Positions 34,135 through 43,008 are shown, numbered from the stretch's first letter. The stretch is DNA of 64,000 nt from Amycolatopsis sp. GM8 (GCF_021653975.1 NZ_JAJKFK010000001.1:434001-498000), one strand, 5' to 3'. Program-made: numbers and translations. The notes: generated by a model not told the origin, from the sequence alone.

Positions 34135-34149
34135 GTTCGCTCCGCGAAC
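34135..34149. promoter_or_regulatory. palindrome GTTCGC-N3-GCGAAC
   Basis: A perfect 6+3+6 inverted repeat lies 14 bp upstream of the first 19-bp box in the LuxR-regulator leader. The size and symmetry fit a dimeric repressor or activator site; the binding protein is unknown. Confidence 0.45.
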
Positions 34150-34162
34150 CGTTAGCCGTAGG

Positions 34163-34233
34163 CGGGATATTAACCCGTTCGTGTTACAAAGACACCAGTT
34201 AGTAACTACTCGATCGGGATAGATACCCGTTCG
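34163..34233. promoter_or_regulatory. pair of 19-bp operator-like boxes, same face of helix
   Basis: CGGGATATTAACCCGTTCG (34163-34181) and CGGGATAGATACCCGTTCG (34215-34233) agree at 16 of 19 positions (CGGGATANNNACCCGTTCG). Each contains an internal CGGG/CCCG symmetry. The start-to-start distance is 52 bp, about five helical turns, so two bound dimers would lie on the same side of the DNA. Confidence 0.65.
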
Positions 34234-34367
34234 ATCCCCCCGCGGACGGCCGGAGGCGGCTAGAGTGCCTCTTCGACGACACCACTTTCGGTCTAGCTGG
34301 CGCGGCTAATTGGCCGAAAGTCCCGGTGCCGGTCGGGGGGCACGACCGACTCCAGGGAGGTAGTGAC

Positions 34368-35084
34368 GTGGCTGCCGTCGGCTTATCTCAGGCCGTCAGA
34401 TCCACGCCAGCCGGTGCTTTGCCGGCGAGCATGGTTCCGCACCCGCGGGAAGAGCTGTTTTCCGTACTGGTGGTCGATGACCACCCGTTACTGAGGGAGG
34501 CTATTGCCGCACGACTCGCTCAAATGGGAGCGGGCACCGTACACGAGGCTGCCACGGTAGCCGAGGCGAGGGCGCGGGCCACCGCGACAGGTCCCTGTGA
34601 CCTGGCGATCCTCGATCTCGGGTTGCCCGACGGGTCGGGCATCGAGCTCGTCACCGAGCTTCGCAACCACGGCTGGCCCCGCATCGTGGTCTTGGCGTCC
34701 TCGGACGACCCGTACGCCGTTCGCTCCGCCTTCCAGGCGGGTGCGCAGGCGTATCTGCTGAAGTCGGCCTCACCGATGGTGGTGACGGACGGCGTCCGGC
34801 GGGTTCTCGAAGGCGGCGTGTACGCGGATCCGAGCGTGGCCCCGGTGCTCGCCACCGGAACCCGGGTCCCCGGCACGGACAACACGCCGCGGGAGCTGTC
34901 CGCGCGCGAGGTGGAGGTTCTCCAGCTCGTGGCGGACGGTCAGTCCAACAAGGAGATCGGCGAGGAGCTCAGCCTCTCCGCGCTCACCGTCAAGTCGCAC
35001 CTGTCGCGGATCGGGCGCAAGCTCGGCACCGGTGACCGGGCGCAGATGGTGGCGCTGGCGATGCGCGCGGGCGTCATCCGCTGA
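34368..35084 (+). CDS. LuxR/NarL-family response regulator
   Basis: The 238-residue protein has a receiver domain (residues about 30-150) with the acidic pair in VLVVDDHPLLRE, the phospho-accepting Asp in DLAILDLGLPDGSG, Ser in VVLASSDD and Lys in YLLKSAS, and a C-terminal LuxR helix-turn-helix (LSAREVEVLQLVADGQSNKEIG to the end). No sensor kinase is adjacent, so it may be an orphan. The GTG at 34368 is chosen because GGGAGG lies 8 nt upstream; an earlier in-frame GTG at 34326 lacks a ribosome site. The long, symmetrical leader points to tight control, perhaps by itself. Confidence 0.88.
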   Translation: MAAVGLSQAVRSTPAGALPASMVPHPREELFSVLVVDDHPLLREAIAARLAQMGAGTVHEAATVAEARARATATGPCDLAILDLGLPDGSGIELVTELRNHGWPRIVVLASSDDPYAVRSAFQAGAQAYLLKSASPMVVTDGVRRVLEGGVYADPSVAPVLATGTRVPGTDNTPRELSAREVEVLQLVADGQSNKEIGEELSLSALTVKSHLSRIGRKLGTGDRAQMVALAMRAGVIR

Positions 35085-35152
35085 CCGACGCGAAAGGCTC
35101 TGCGGGACGGGCGCACCAGGCGCGGTCCGCCCGTCCCGTAGGGTTGAAAACC

Positions 35153-36391
35153 GTGGAAACCGCAGATCACGACCCGGAGACTCCTGAACCGATCCTGTTG
35201 ACGGAGCCGGCTGACGGAACTCCACCCGTGATCTCCGACCCCGCGGAACTCGCCCTCGGATGCGACAAGCTCGCCGAGGGAACTGGGGCCATCGCGGTCG
35301 ACACTGAACGCGCGTCCGGCTACCGGTACTGGCCGAAGGCATACCTGGTCCAGCTGCGGCGCGAGGGTGCCGGCACGCTGCTCGTCGATCCCATCGCACT
35401 GGATGGCGAGCTCGAACCTCTCCGGCAGGTCGTCAACGGCGAAGAGTGGGTGCTGCACGCCGCCTCGCAGGATCTGCCCTGTCTGGCCGAGCTGGAGCTG
35501 AGCCCCGCGAGCCTGTTCGACACGGAACTGGCCGGCCGGCTGGCGGGCTACGACCGGGTCGCGCTGGGCACGCTCGTCGAGCGGTTGCTCGGTTATCACC
35601 TCGAGAAGGGGCACAGCGCCGCCGACTGGTCGAAGCGGCCGCTGCCCGTCGACTGGCTGAACTACGCGGCGCTGGACGTCGAGCTGCTCGTGCCGCTGCG
35701 CGAGAAGCTCGAAGCCGAACTGGCCGCGCAGGGCAAACTCGAATGGGCGCGGCAGGAGTTCGAAGCCGTCCGGACGGCCCCGCTGCCGGCGCCGCGGGCA
35801 GAACCTTGGCGCCGCGTTTCCGGAATCCACAAGGTGCGCACCGCGCGCGGGCTCGCCGCCGTGCGGGCGCTGTGGGAGGCGCGTGACGAGCTGGCCCGCA
35901 AGCGCGACCGCGCGCCCAGCCGGGTGCTGCCGGACACCGCGATCATCAACGCGGTGCTGTCCGACCCGAAGAACGTCGCGGAGCTGCAGGCGCTGCCGGT
36001 GTTCGGCGGCCGCGTGCAGCGCCGGTACACCGCGAGCTGGTTCCGGCATTTGGAGGCGGCGAAGACGCTACCGCGTGAGGAGCTGCCGAACCCCTCGCAG
36101 CCCAACGACGGTCCCCCCGCGGCGAACCGCTGGGCCGACAAGGATCCGGACGCCGCGGCCCGTCTCACCGCGGCGCGCACGGCGCTGAACCGGATCGCCG
36201 AGCACCACCAGCTGCCGGTGGAGAACCTGCTGTTGCCGGACCTGCTGCGCCGCACCTGCTGGCGCCCGCCGGCCGACACTTCGGCCAGGGGCGTCGCGGA
36301 GGTGCTGCGGGCAGGCGGGGCGCGGCCGTGGCAGATCCAGCTGACCGCCGCTGACTTGGCGGAAGCCCTACAGGCGACGGCCCGGAAGTAA
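35153..36391 (+). CDS. rnd: ribonuclease D family 3'-5' exonuclease with HRDC domain
   Basis: The 412-residue protein has the DEDDy exonuclease motifs: IAVDTERASGYRY (Exo I), HAASQDLPCLAE and DTELAGRLAGY (Exo II), and NYAALDVELLVPLRE with the Tyr and Asp of Exo III, followed by an HRDC domain (residues about 215-300, VRALWEARDELARKRD). It trims tRNA or other structured RNA 3' ends. Starts TTG (35144) and GTG (35153) are both possible. It follows the LuxR regulator after about 65 nt, with DUF3000 and hemE nearby, an order common in actinobacteria. Confidence 0.9.
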   Translation: METADHDPETPEPILLTEPADGTPPVISDPAELALGCDKLAEGTGAIAVDTERASGYRYWPKAYLVQLRREGAGTLLVDPIALDGELEPLRQVVNGEEWVLHAASQDLPCLAELELSPASLFDTELAGRLAGYDRVALGTLVERLLGYHLEKGHSAADWSKRPLPVDWLNYAALDVELLVPLREKLEAELAAQGKLEWARQEFEAVRTAPLPAPRAEPWRRVSGIHKVRTARGLAAVRALWEARDELARKRDRAPSRVLPDTAIINAVLSDPKNVAELQALPVFGGRVQRRYTASWFRHLEAAKTLPREELPNPSQPNDGPPAANRWADKDPDAAARLTAARTALNRIAEHHQLPVENLLLPDLLRRTCWRPPADTSARGVAEVLRAGGARPWQIQLTAADLAEALQATARK

Positions 36392-36830
36392 CCCGCAGCC
36401 GGGCGGTGCCTGCCAGGCCGCTCCGGCGGACGGCGCGGTTGGCCGCCAGTCAACGGCGCACACCAAGCCACTCCACTCTGACGGTGCGGACGGCCGCCAG
36501 GCAACGCTCGCCGAGCCGTCGCAAGCACAGCGCAGCAGTAGCCACTCCCAGCGGCGCCCGCTGCTAACCGTGGTGGCGCGGCTGTCCACCGGCGGCGGCC
36601 ACCCGCCGCCCCGCGGCGATGACCATCGTCACTTCGCCGAAGCCCAGACGACCGCCCTGGCTCGCCCCGAGGCCCGGCCGGTGACCAGCCGCAGGTCGCC
36701 ACCACCGGAGGCCTTCGCCATCGCAGCCCCACCGAATCGGGATCGTGCGACCGCCCGCAGATCGCCACCGCGCAGCCCCAAGCCCGGGTGACAGCCGCTC
36801 GCAGATCGCCACCACCGGAGGTCACCAGGC
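36392..36830. other. 439-bp gap without gene, with short repeats
   Basis: I see no credible gene; open frames here lack codon-position bias and family likeness. The right half holds three copies of a short motif: CAGGTCGCCACCACCGGAG (36692-36710), CAGATCGCCACCGCG (36758-36772) and CAGATCGCCACCACCGGAG (36802-36820). The third lies 10 bp before the end of the convergent oxidoreductase gene. The left half contains Arg/Ala-codon-like low-complexity sequence that may be decayed coding DNA. Confidence 0.6.
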
Positions 36831-37943
36831 TCACGCCAAGGTGGTCAGCCCTGGGTGGCGTTGCGCCATCATCGCGGCCCGGACGATCGTTTCCTTGTAG
36901 CGGGCGGCGGGTCGGCCGGTCAGGATGGCGTCCACCGGGGTGTCGTCGGCGCGTACGAACTGGATCAGGCCGTCCCGCCGGCCCAGGCTGATGCACTGGT
37001 TGTAGTACCGGAAACGCAGCGGGCCCGGCTCCCGGCCGGCCAGGCGCCGGGCGATCGCCATCGTCGCGTGTTCTGCCGCTGGTAGCCCGGTCGCGCACGC
37101 CATCCTCAGCTCCTGGCCGGTGGCCCGCCGCATCGCGGCCGCATCGCCGATTCCATAGACCTCCGGGTGCGAGACCGAGCGCAGCGTCGCGTCCACGATC
37201 ATCCGCCCCCTCTCGTCGACGGCGATGCCCGCGTCCGCGGCCAGTGCGGGCACCTGAAAACCCGTGGTCCAGACCACGGTGCCGGCCGCTATCCGCTCGC
37301 CGTTCGCCAGGCACAGGCCGTCCGCGGCCACCTCGACCACGCGGGCACGCTCGTGCCGTTCGACGCCCAGCCGTTCGAGCACCCGGCCGAGATGACGCTG
37401 CCCCCGTCTGGAAAGGGCCGCCCCCAGCACCCCGCTCGTCACCAGCTCGACCGGCGTGTCCGGGTAGGACTCGGCCAGTTCCGTCGCGGCTTCGATACCG
37501 GTCAGCCCGCCGCCGACCACCGCGACGGAACCGCCGTTCCGCAGGCGGTCGCGCAGCAGCCGCGCGTGCTGGACGTCGGCGACGGTGTGGGCGTGTTCGG
37601 CCGCCCCCGGCACCGAACCGAGATCGGCCTGGCTGCCGAGCGCGTAGATCAGCACGTCGTAGCGCAGCGGCTCGGGCCGGCCCGCCAGCGTGATTTCCCG
37701 GGTCGACGGGTCGATCCGGACGGCGCGGTCCACGATCAGCTGGATCCCGGTGCCGGACACCAGGTCCCGGATCGGCGTTTCGTTCACCTCCTGTCCGGAC
37801 GCGACCTGATGCATCCGCACCCGTTCGACGAACCGGTCCCGGGCGTTGACCAGCGTGACCGGCGCACCGGTGCGGCGCGCGGCGAGCTTCGCGGCGATCA
37901 GGCCGGAGTAGCCCGCGCCCAGGACGACGATGTGCGGAGCCAT
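36831..37943 (-). CDS. NDH-2-like FAD-dependent pyridine nucleotide oxidoreductase
   Basis: The 370-residue flavoprotein has an FAD motif VVLGAGYSGLIAAKLAAR at the start, an NAD(P) motif VAVVGGGLTGIEAATELA near residue 142, a TTGFQVP segment and the C-terminal FAD contact VYGIGDAAA. It resembles type II NADH dehydrogenases or sulfide:quinone-type reductases without a membrane helix. It is divergent from the cupin-ECF41 operon, and ECF41 sigma genes are usually paired with a target gene for an oxidoreductase, epimerase or decarboxylase, so it may be the sigma factor's target. Confidence 0.84.
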   Translation of the reverse strand: MAPHIVVLGAGYSGLIAAKLAARRTGAPVTLVNARDRFVERVRMHQVASGQEVNETPIRDLVSGTGIQLIVDRAVRIDPSTREITLAGRPEPLRYDVLIYALGSQADLGSVPGAAEHAHTVADVQHARLLRDRLRNGGSVAVVGGGLTGIEAATELAESYPDTPVELVTSGVLGAALSRRGQRHLGRVLERLGVERHERARVVEVAADGLCLANGERIAAGTVVWTTGFQVPALAADAGIAVDERGRMIVDATLRSVSHPEVYGIGDAAAMRRATGQELRMACATGLPAAEHATMAIARRLAGREPGPLRFRYYNQCISLGRRDGLIQFVRADDTPVDAILTGRPAARYKETIVRAAMMAQRHPGLTTLA

Positions 37944-38029
37944 GGCGCTTCCTCTCCCTCAGCGGGTTCCGGCGACTTGACCGCGTAGCACCTCCCGAAC
38001 GTGACGTGACCGTCATCACAGTCCAGCGC

Positions 38030-38056
38030 TGTCACATCGAGGGCAGCCATCCAGTC
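38030..38056 (+). promoter_or_regulatory. ECF41-type promoter
   Basis: TGTCACA (38030-38036), a 16-bp spacer and AGTC (38053-38056) match the ECF41 promoter described for this sigma group (TGTCACA, N16, CGTC) with one change in the -10. The ATG of the cupin gene lies 30 bp downstream with ribosome site AAGGAGAGGGAG. It implies self-control of the cupin-sigma operon. Confidence 0.7.
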
Positions 38057-38085
38057 GAGCTGACACCACCGGAAAGGAGAGGGAG

Positions 38086-38622
38086 ATGGAAGAGACCAGA
38101 GCGGTACTGACCCGCGGGGCCGAGGCCGAGCTGCTGGGCGCGGGCCCGAACCGGACATGGCTCATCGCCGACGCCGAGCACACCGGCAACGTGATGAACG
38201 TGGTCCGGACCACCCTGGGGGCCGGTGTGGACGGCCCACCGCCGCACTATCACAAGAACTCGCCCGAGATGTTCTACCTGCTCGACGGCGCACTACGAGT
38301 GCTCACCGGCGACGAGGTAGTGACCGTCGAGAAGGGCGACTACCTGCTCATCCCGCCGCTGATGCCGCACGCCTGGGCCGCACCGCGCGAGACCGGCGCG
38401 GACGTGCTGATCGTCAAGGCGCCCGGCACCAACCGGTTCGACTACTTCCGCCTCGGCGACCGCATCCGGCGCGGCGAGGCCGAACCGCGGGAAATCCTGG
38501 CGACCGCCGAGCGGTTCGACAACACGTTCGTGGACAACGCGGCCTGGCAACACGAACTGGTGACACGGGAAGGAGAACGGACCCAGTATGTCCCATTCTC
38601 GCCCGCCGAGACCCGCCCATGA
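38086..38622 (+). CDS. cupin-domain protein
   Basis: The 178-residue protein has one cupin barrel: motif 1 PPPHYHKNSPEMFYLLDGAL, with the two His and Glu metal ligands, and motif 2 GDYLLIPPLMPHAW with the last His. The C-terminal third is helical. Such proteins can be small dioxygenases, isomerases or sensors. Its stop overlaps the ATG of the ECF41 sigma gene, and a likely ECF41 promoter lies upstream, so it is part of the sigma module and possibly a functional output. Confidence 0.87.
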   Translation: MEETRAVLTRGAEAELLGAGPNRTWLIADAEHTGNVMNVVRTTLGAGVDGPPPHYHKNSPEMFYLLDGALRVLTGDEVVTVEKGDYLLIPPLMPHAWAAPRETGADVLIVKAPGTNRFDYFRLGDRIRRGEAEPREILATAERFDNTFVDNAAWQHELVTREGERTQYVPFSPAETRP

Positions 38623-39527
38623 GCACAATCGAGGTCGTGGAAGAAGACGCGCTAGCCGAGTTCCAGGCGCAACGGGCATGGCTGTTCGGACTGGCCTACC
38701 GCCTGCTCGGCGGGGCATCCGAGGCGGAGGACATCCTCCAGGAGGCGTACCTGCGCTGGCGGTCCGCGGCCGCGCCGGACAACCCGGCCGCGTGGCTGAC
38801 CCGGGTCGTCACGAACCTGTGCCTGACCCGGCTCACCTCGGCGCGCGCCCGGCGCGAGCGGTATGTCGGCACGTGGCTGCCCGAGCCCGTGCTCACCAGC
38901 GGCGGCGCGGACCCGCTGGAGATCATCGCCGGCCGGGACACGGTCTCGCTGGGTTTCCTGGTACTGCTGGAAAAACTCACCCCGCCGGAAAGGGCGGCCT
39001 TCGTGCTGCGCACGGCGTTCGACTACAGCCACCGCGAGATCGCCGCCATCCTGGACACCGACGAGCCGAACGCCCGCCAGCTCTACCATCGGGCGCGCGC
39101 CCGGATCGGCGAGCCACGCCGCCGGTTCGCCGCGTCACCCGAGCAGCGCACGAAACTCGTCGAGCGGTTCATGGCCGCCACCGTGCACGGCGATCTGCCC
39201 GGACTGGAGCGGATCCTGACCGAGGACGTGATCACCTGGGCCGACGGCGGCGGGAGGGTCACCGCGGCGCGGAAGCCGATCTCTGGCAAGGACAGGGTCG
39301 CGCACTTCTTCGCGGGCCTCGCCTCGACCCGGCGGGCGAAGGCGGCCGCCCTGGCCCCGGCGGAGGTCAACGGCGAGCCCGGAATCCTGGTGCGGGAGCA
39401 CGGCGAGCTCACCGGCGTACTCGTGCCCGCGCCGCGGCATGACCTCGTCTTCGACGTCTTCGTTGTCGTCAACCCGGACAAGCTCTCGTACATCGAGGTC
39501 CAGCTCGAGCCCGGAAAGGTGGCGTGA
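38619..39527 (+). CDS. ECF41-family RNA polymerase sigma factor
   Basis: The 302-residue protein has sigma region 2 (FGLAYRLLGGASEAEDILQEAYLRW) and region 4 (FDYSHREIAAILDTDEPNARQL) plus a C-terminal SnoaL-like extension of about 110 residues. The linker motif WLPEP and the extension motif DGGG (WADGGGRVTAARK) are hallmarks of ECF41 factors, whose C-terminal domain replaces a separate anti-sigma factor. The ATG overlaps the cupin stop (ATGA). SigJ of mycobacteria is a relative. It probably drives its own operon and perhaps the divergent oxidoreductase. Confidence 0.92.
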   Translation: MSTIEVVEEDALAEFQAQRAWLFGLAYRLLGGASEAEDILQEAYLRWRSAAAPDNPAAWLTRVVTNLCLTRLTSARARRERYVGTWLPEPVLTSGGADPLEIIAGRDTVSLGFLVLLEKLTPPERAAFVLRTAFDYSHREIAAILDTDEPNARQLYHRARARIGEPRRRFAASPEQRTKLVERFMAATVHGDLPGLERILTEDVITWADGGGRVTAARKPISGKDRVAHFFAGLASTRRAKAAALAPAEVNGEPGILVREHGELTGVLVPAPRHDLVFDVFVVVNPDKLSYIEVQLEPGKVA

Positions 39528-39620
39528 CCCACCCGACCGGGCCACCACACTGGTTACCGGCGGGTAACAAGGGCTATGGTGCGGGTGTACAGCCTCTACT
39601 TCTGTCCCTGAGGAGCAACC

Positions 39621-40853
39621 GTGGCCGCAACACCCCTGGCGGCATCCCAGCCCCGCGCGGTGCGCACCGTCGCGTTCGTCGACGGGCTGCGCACCCCGTT
39701 CGGCAAGGCGGGCGAGAAGGGCATCTACGCCGACACCCGCGCCGACGACCTCGTGGTCAAGGTCATCCGCGAGCTGCTGCGCCGGCATCCCGAGCTGCCC
39801 CCCGAGCGGGTGGACGACGTCGCGATCGCCGCCACCACCCAGATCGGTGACCAGGGCCTGACCATCGGCCGCACCGCCGCGCTGCTGGCCGGGCTGCCCA
39901 AGTCCGTGCCCGGTTTCGCGATCGACCGGATGTGCGCGGGCGCGATGACCGCGGTGACCTCCGTCGCCGGCGGGATCGGCTTCGGCGCGTACGACATCGC
40001 GATCGCGGGCGGTGTCGAGCACATGGGCCGGCACCCGATGGGCGAGGGCGTGGACCCGAACCCGCGCATCGTCGCGGACAAGCTGGTCGACCCGACCGCG
40101 CTTGTGATGGGCCAGACCGCGGAGAACGTGCACGACCGTTTCCCGGAGATCACCAAGCAGCGCACCGACGCCTACGCCGCGCAGAGCCAGGAGCGCTACG
40201 CGGACGCGGTGAAGGCCGGGAAGATCGGCCCCGAGCTGGTGCCGGTCGCGATCCGCAACCCGGCGCTGGGCTGGGGCCTGGCGACCGAGGACGAGCCGCC
40301 GCGCCCGGGCACCACGGTCGAGCAGCTCGCGACGCTCAAGACCCCGTTCCGCCCGCACGGCCGGGTCACCGCCGGCAACGCCGCGGGCCTCAACGACGGC
40401 GCGACCGGCGCCATCCTCGCCGACGAGGACACCGCGCGCGAGCTGGGCCTGCCGGTTGGCATGCGGCTGGTCGGCTACTCGTTCGCCGGTGTCGAGCCGG
40501 AGGTGATGGGCATCGGACCGGTGCCGGCCACCGAGAAGCTGCTCGCCCGCACCGGACTGTCCATTGAGGACATCGGGCTGTTCGAGATCAACGAGGCGTT
40601 CGCCGTGCAGGTCCTGGCCTTCCTCGATCACTTCGGCATCGACGCGGAGAGTGAGCGCGTCAACCCGTGGGGCGGCGCGATCGCCTGCGGGCACCCGCTG
40701 GCGTCCTCCGGCGTGCGGCTGATGACCCAGCTCTCGCGCCAGTTCGCCGAGCATCCCGAGGTCCGCTACGGCCTCACCACGATGTGCATCGGAATCGGCA
40801 TGGGCGGTTCCGTGCTCTGGGAGAACCCGAACTACGACGGGAGCGGCAAGTGA
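39621..40853 (+). CDS. fadA: acetyl-CoA acyltransferase (thiolase)
   Basis: The 410-residue thiolase carries out the last step of fatty-acid beta-oxidation. Catalytic residues are visible: Cys105 in DRMCAGAMTAV, His in NEAFAVQ and GGAIACGHPLASSG contexts, and the second Cys in MCIGIGMGG. The GTG at 39621 follows an AGGAG ribosome site. The stop overlaps the fadB start (GTGA), the usual fadA-fadB pair forming the trifunctional complex. Confidence 0.93.
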   Translation: MAATPLAASQPRAVRTVAFVDGLRTPFGKAGEKGIYADTRADDLVVKVIRELLRRHPELPPERVDDVAIAATTQIGDQGLTIGRTAALLAGLPKSVPGFAIDRMCAGAMTAVTSVAGGIGFGAYDIAIAGGVEHMGRHPMGEGVDPNPRIVADKLVDPTALVMGQTAENVHDRFPEITKQRTDAYAAQSQERYADAVKAGKIGPELVPVAIRNPALGWGLATEDEPPRPGTTVEQLATLKTPFRPHGRVTAGNAAGLNDGATGAILADEDTARELGLPVGMRLVGYSFAGVEPEVMGIGPVPATEKLLARTGLSIEDIGLFEINEAFAVQVLAFLDHFGIDAESERVNPWGGAIACGHPLASSGVRLMTQLSRQFAEHPEVRYGLTTMCIGIGMGGSVLWENPNYDGSGK

Positions 40854-42958
40854 CCTTCACCGCTGAGCAGGCGAAAGCGGCGTTCCCCGACGAGGTGGTC
40901 ACGAAGGCCGTCACGCGCCTGGTGCCCGTGCCCGGTCTGGACAAGCCGGTCGCGCTGATCACCCTCGACAACGGGCACGACCACACCCGGCCCTCGACGT
41001 TCGGGCCGCAGGGGCTGGCGAGCCTGAACGAGGCGCTGGACGTGGCGTTCGCCGCGGAGCCGGCCGCGATCGCGGTCACCGGCAAGCCGTTCGTCTTCGC
41101 CGTCGGCGCGGATCTGTCCGGCGTCGAGGCGCTGTCGGATCCGGCGCTGGCGCACGAGATCGCCGCGACCGGGCACGCCGTGTTCCGCCGGCTGACCGAG
41201 TCGAAGATCCCGACGTTCGCCTTCGTCAACGGCGCGGTGATGGGCGGCGGGCTCGAACTCGCGCTGTCCTGCCACTACCGGACGCTGTCGGAGAACACCG
41301 CCGCGATCGCGTTCCCCGAGGTGTTCCTCGGCCTGTTCCCGGGCTGGGGTGGCACGCAGCTGCTGCCGAACCTGATCGGGCCGGACGCGGCGGTCACGGT
41401 GATCATCGAGAACGCGTTGAACCAGAACAAGATGCTGAGCGTCGCGAAGGCGGCGGAGCTGGGCATCGTGGACGAGGTGCTGGGCTCGGCGGACTACCTG
41501 GAGCAGTCGCTGCTGTGGCTGGCGAAGGTCGTGCGCGGTGAGCTGACCCCTGCCCGCCGCGAGATCGACCGCGGCGCCGGCTGGGATGCCGCGGTCGGCC
41601 GCGGTCGGTCCATTGTGGACGGCAAGACGCACGGCGCGTCGCCGGGCGCGACCAAGGCCGTGGAGCTGCTGGAACTGGCTCGCGCCAACGATCTCGACGC
41701 GGGCTACGCGGCGGAGACCGAGGCGCTGACCGAGCTGCTGATGTCCGACACGCTGCGCGCTGGGCTGTACTCGTTCAACCTCGTCAACAAGCGGGCGAAG
41801 CGGCCGGCGGGCGCGCCGGACAAGTCGCTGGCGCGCAAGGTGAACAAGGTCGGCATCGTCGGTGCGGGGCTGATGGCCTCGCAGCTGGCGCTGCTCTTCG
41901 TGCGGCGGCTCAAGGTCCCGGTCGTGCTCACCGATGTCGACCAGGCGCGCATCGACAAGGGTGTGTCCTATGTGCACGGTGAGATCGGCAAACTCCTTGC
42001 CAAGAAGCGTATCTCGCCGGACGTCGCGAACCGGCTGAAGGCACTCGTGTCGGGCTCGCTGGACAAGGCGGCGTTCGCGGACGCGGACTTCGTGATCGAG
42101 GCCGTGTTCGAGGAGATGGGCGTCAAGCAGCAGGTGTTCGGGGAGTTGGAGCAGTACGTCTCGCCGGAGGCGATCCTCGCGACCAACACGTCCTCGCTGT
42201 CGGTCTCGGAGATGGCGGCGAAGCTGGAGCACCCGGAGCGGGTGGTCGGGTTCCACTTCTTCAACCCGGTGGCCGTGCTGCCGCTGCTGGAGATCGTGCG
42301 CGGCGAGCGGACCGACGACGCGTCGCTCGCGACGGCGTTCGCGGTGGGCAAGCAACTGAAGAAGTCCAGCGTGCTGGTCAAGGACGCGCCGGCGTTCGTG
42401 GTGAACCGGCTGCTGCTGCGGTTCCTGGGCGAGGTGCTGACCTCGATCGACGAGGGCACCCCGTTCGAGGTCGCCGACCGCGCGCTCGACCCGCTGGGGC
42501 TGCCGATGTCGCCGCTGGTGCTGACACAGCTGGTGGGCCCGGCGATCGCGCTGCACGTCGGCGAGACGCTGCACGCGGCGTTCCCCGACCGGTTCGCGGC
42601 GAGCGAGAACCTGAAGCGGTTCGTGGACTCGGGCAAGACCGCGGTGTGGCAATGGGACTCGGCGGGGCGGCAGACCGTCGACCCGGAGGTCGCCGCGCTG
42701 TGGCAGCAGGGCGACAAGGTGTCCACCGAGGAGGAGGTCCGGGAGCGCGCGCTGGCGGTGATCGCCGAGGAGATCCGGATCATGCTCGACGAGGGCGTGG
42801 TCGCCGAGGCGCAGGACATCGACCTGTGCCTGATCCTGGGCGCGGGCTGGCCGTTCTGGCTGGGCGGCATCACGCCGTACCTGGACCGGACCGGCGTGTC
42901 GACGAAGGTCAACGGGAAGCCGTTCCTCGCCCCGGGCGTGGCTTCGGTCCCGGCGTAG
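40850..42958 (+). CDS. fadB: 3-hydroxyacyl-CoA dehydrogenase/enoyl-CoA hydratase fusion
   Basis: The 702-residue multifunctional enzyme has an N-terminal crotonase domain (oxyanion segment GGGLELALSCHYR and a GLFPGWGGTQLLPNLIG segment) and a C-terminal hydroxyacyl-CoA dehydrogenase with Rossmann motif VGIVGAGLMASQLALLF near residue 330, NTSSLSVSEMA, HFFNPVAVLPLLEIV and a second C-terminal domain. It pairs with the FadA thiolase upstream through a 4-nt overlap. A strong terminator follows 12 bp after the stop. Confidence 0.95.
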   Translation: MTFTAEQAKAAFPDEVVTKAVTRLVPVPGLDKPVALITLDNGHDHTRPSTFGPQGLASLNEALDVAFAAEPAAIAVTGKPFVFAVGADLSGVEALSDPALAHEIAATGHAVFRRLTESKIPTFAFVNGAVMGGGLELALSCHYRTLSENTAAIAFPEVFLGLFPGWGGTQLLPNLIGPDAAVTVIIENALNQNKMLSVAKAAELGIVDEVLGSADYLEQSLLWLAKVVRGELTPARREIDRGAGWDAAVGRGRSIVDGKTHGASPGATKAVELLELARANDLDAGYAAETEALTELLMSDTLRAGLYSFNLVNKRAKRPAGAPDKSLARKVNKVGIVGAGLMASQLALLFVRRLKVPVVLTDVDQARIDKGVSYVHGEIGKLLAKKRISPDVANRLKALVSGSLDKAAFADADFVIEAVFEEMGVKQQVFGELEQYVSPEAILATNTSSLSVSEMAAKLEHPERVVGFHFFNPVAVLPLLEIVRGERTDDASLATAFAVGKQLKKSSVLVKDAPAFVVNRLLLRFLGEVLTSIDEGTPFEVADRALDPLGLPMSPLVLTQLVGPAIALHVGETLHAAFPDRFAASENLKRFVDSGKTAVWQWDSAGRQTVDPEVAALWQQGDKVSTEEEVRERALAVIAEEIRIMLDEGVVAEAQDIDLCLILGAGWPFWLGGITPYLDRTGVSTKVNGKPFLAPGVASVPA

Positions 42959-42969
42959 GTTCGCGACGG

Positions 42970-43008
42970 AAAGGGCCCCGCACAGCTTTCACCGTGCGGG
43001 GCCCTTTT
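42970..43008 (+). terminator. rho-independent terminator after fadAB
   Basis: AAAGGGCCCCGCAC (42970-42983) pairs perfectly with GTGCGGGGCCCTTT (42994-43007) across a 10-base loop, followed by one more T. The A-rich left side gives a T-rich end in both directions, so it can also end the convergent VapC transcript, whose stop codon begins at 43008-43010. Confidence 0.88.

Larger units (their letters stand above)
33946..34367 (+). promoter_or_regulatory. 422-bp leader of the LuxR-type regulator
   Basis: No gene fits this stretch. It is less GC-rich than its surroundings and holds several symmetrical elements: a direct repeat of ATGCACGAGC (34081, 34094), the palindrome GTTCGC-TCC-GCGAAC (34135-34149), two 19-bp boxes 52 bp apart (34163 and 34215), and an RNA hairpin arm pair ACTTTCGG/CCGAAAGT (34284-34291 and 34314-34321). 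Together they suggest a complex promoter and a long structured leader for the regulator that starts at 34368. Confidence 0.7.

Noticed and set aside
37970-38036. ECF41 promoter for the divergent oxidoreductase
   Set aside because: The minus strand has TGTGACA-N16-ACGG, but TGTGACA is only the reverse complement of the plus-strand TGTCACA and the -10 is poor.
40832-42652. A 606-codon minus-strand open frame opposite fadB
   Set aside because: Antisense to a well-supported gene; composition rich in Arg, Gln, Val and His, with no domain.
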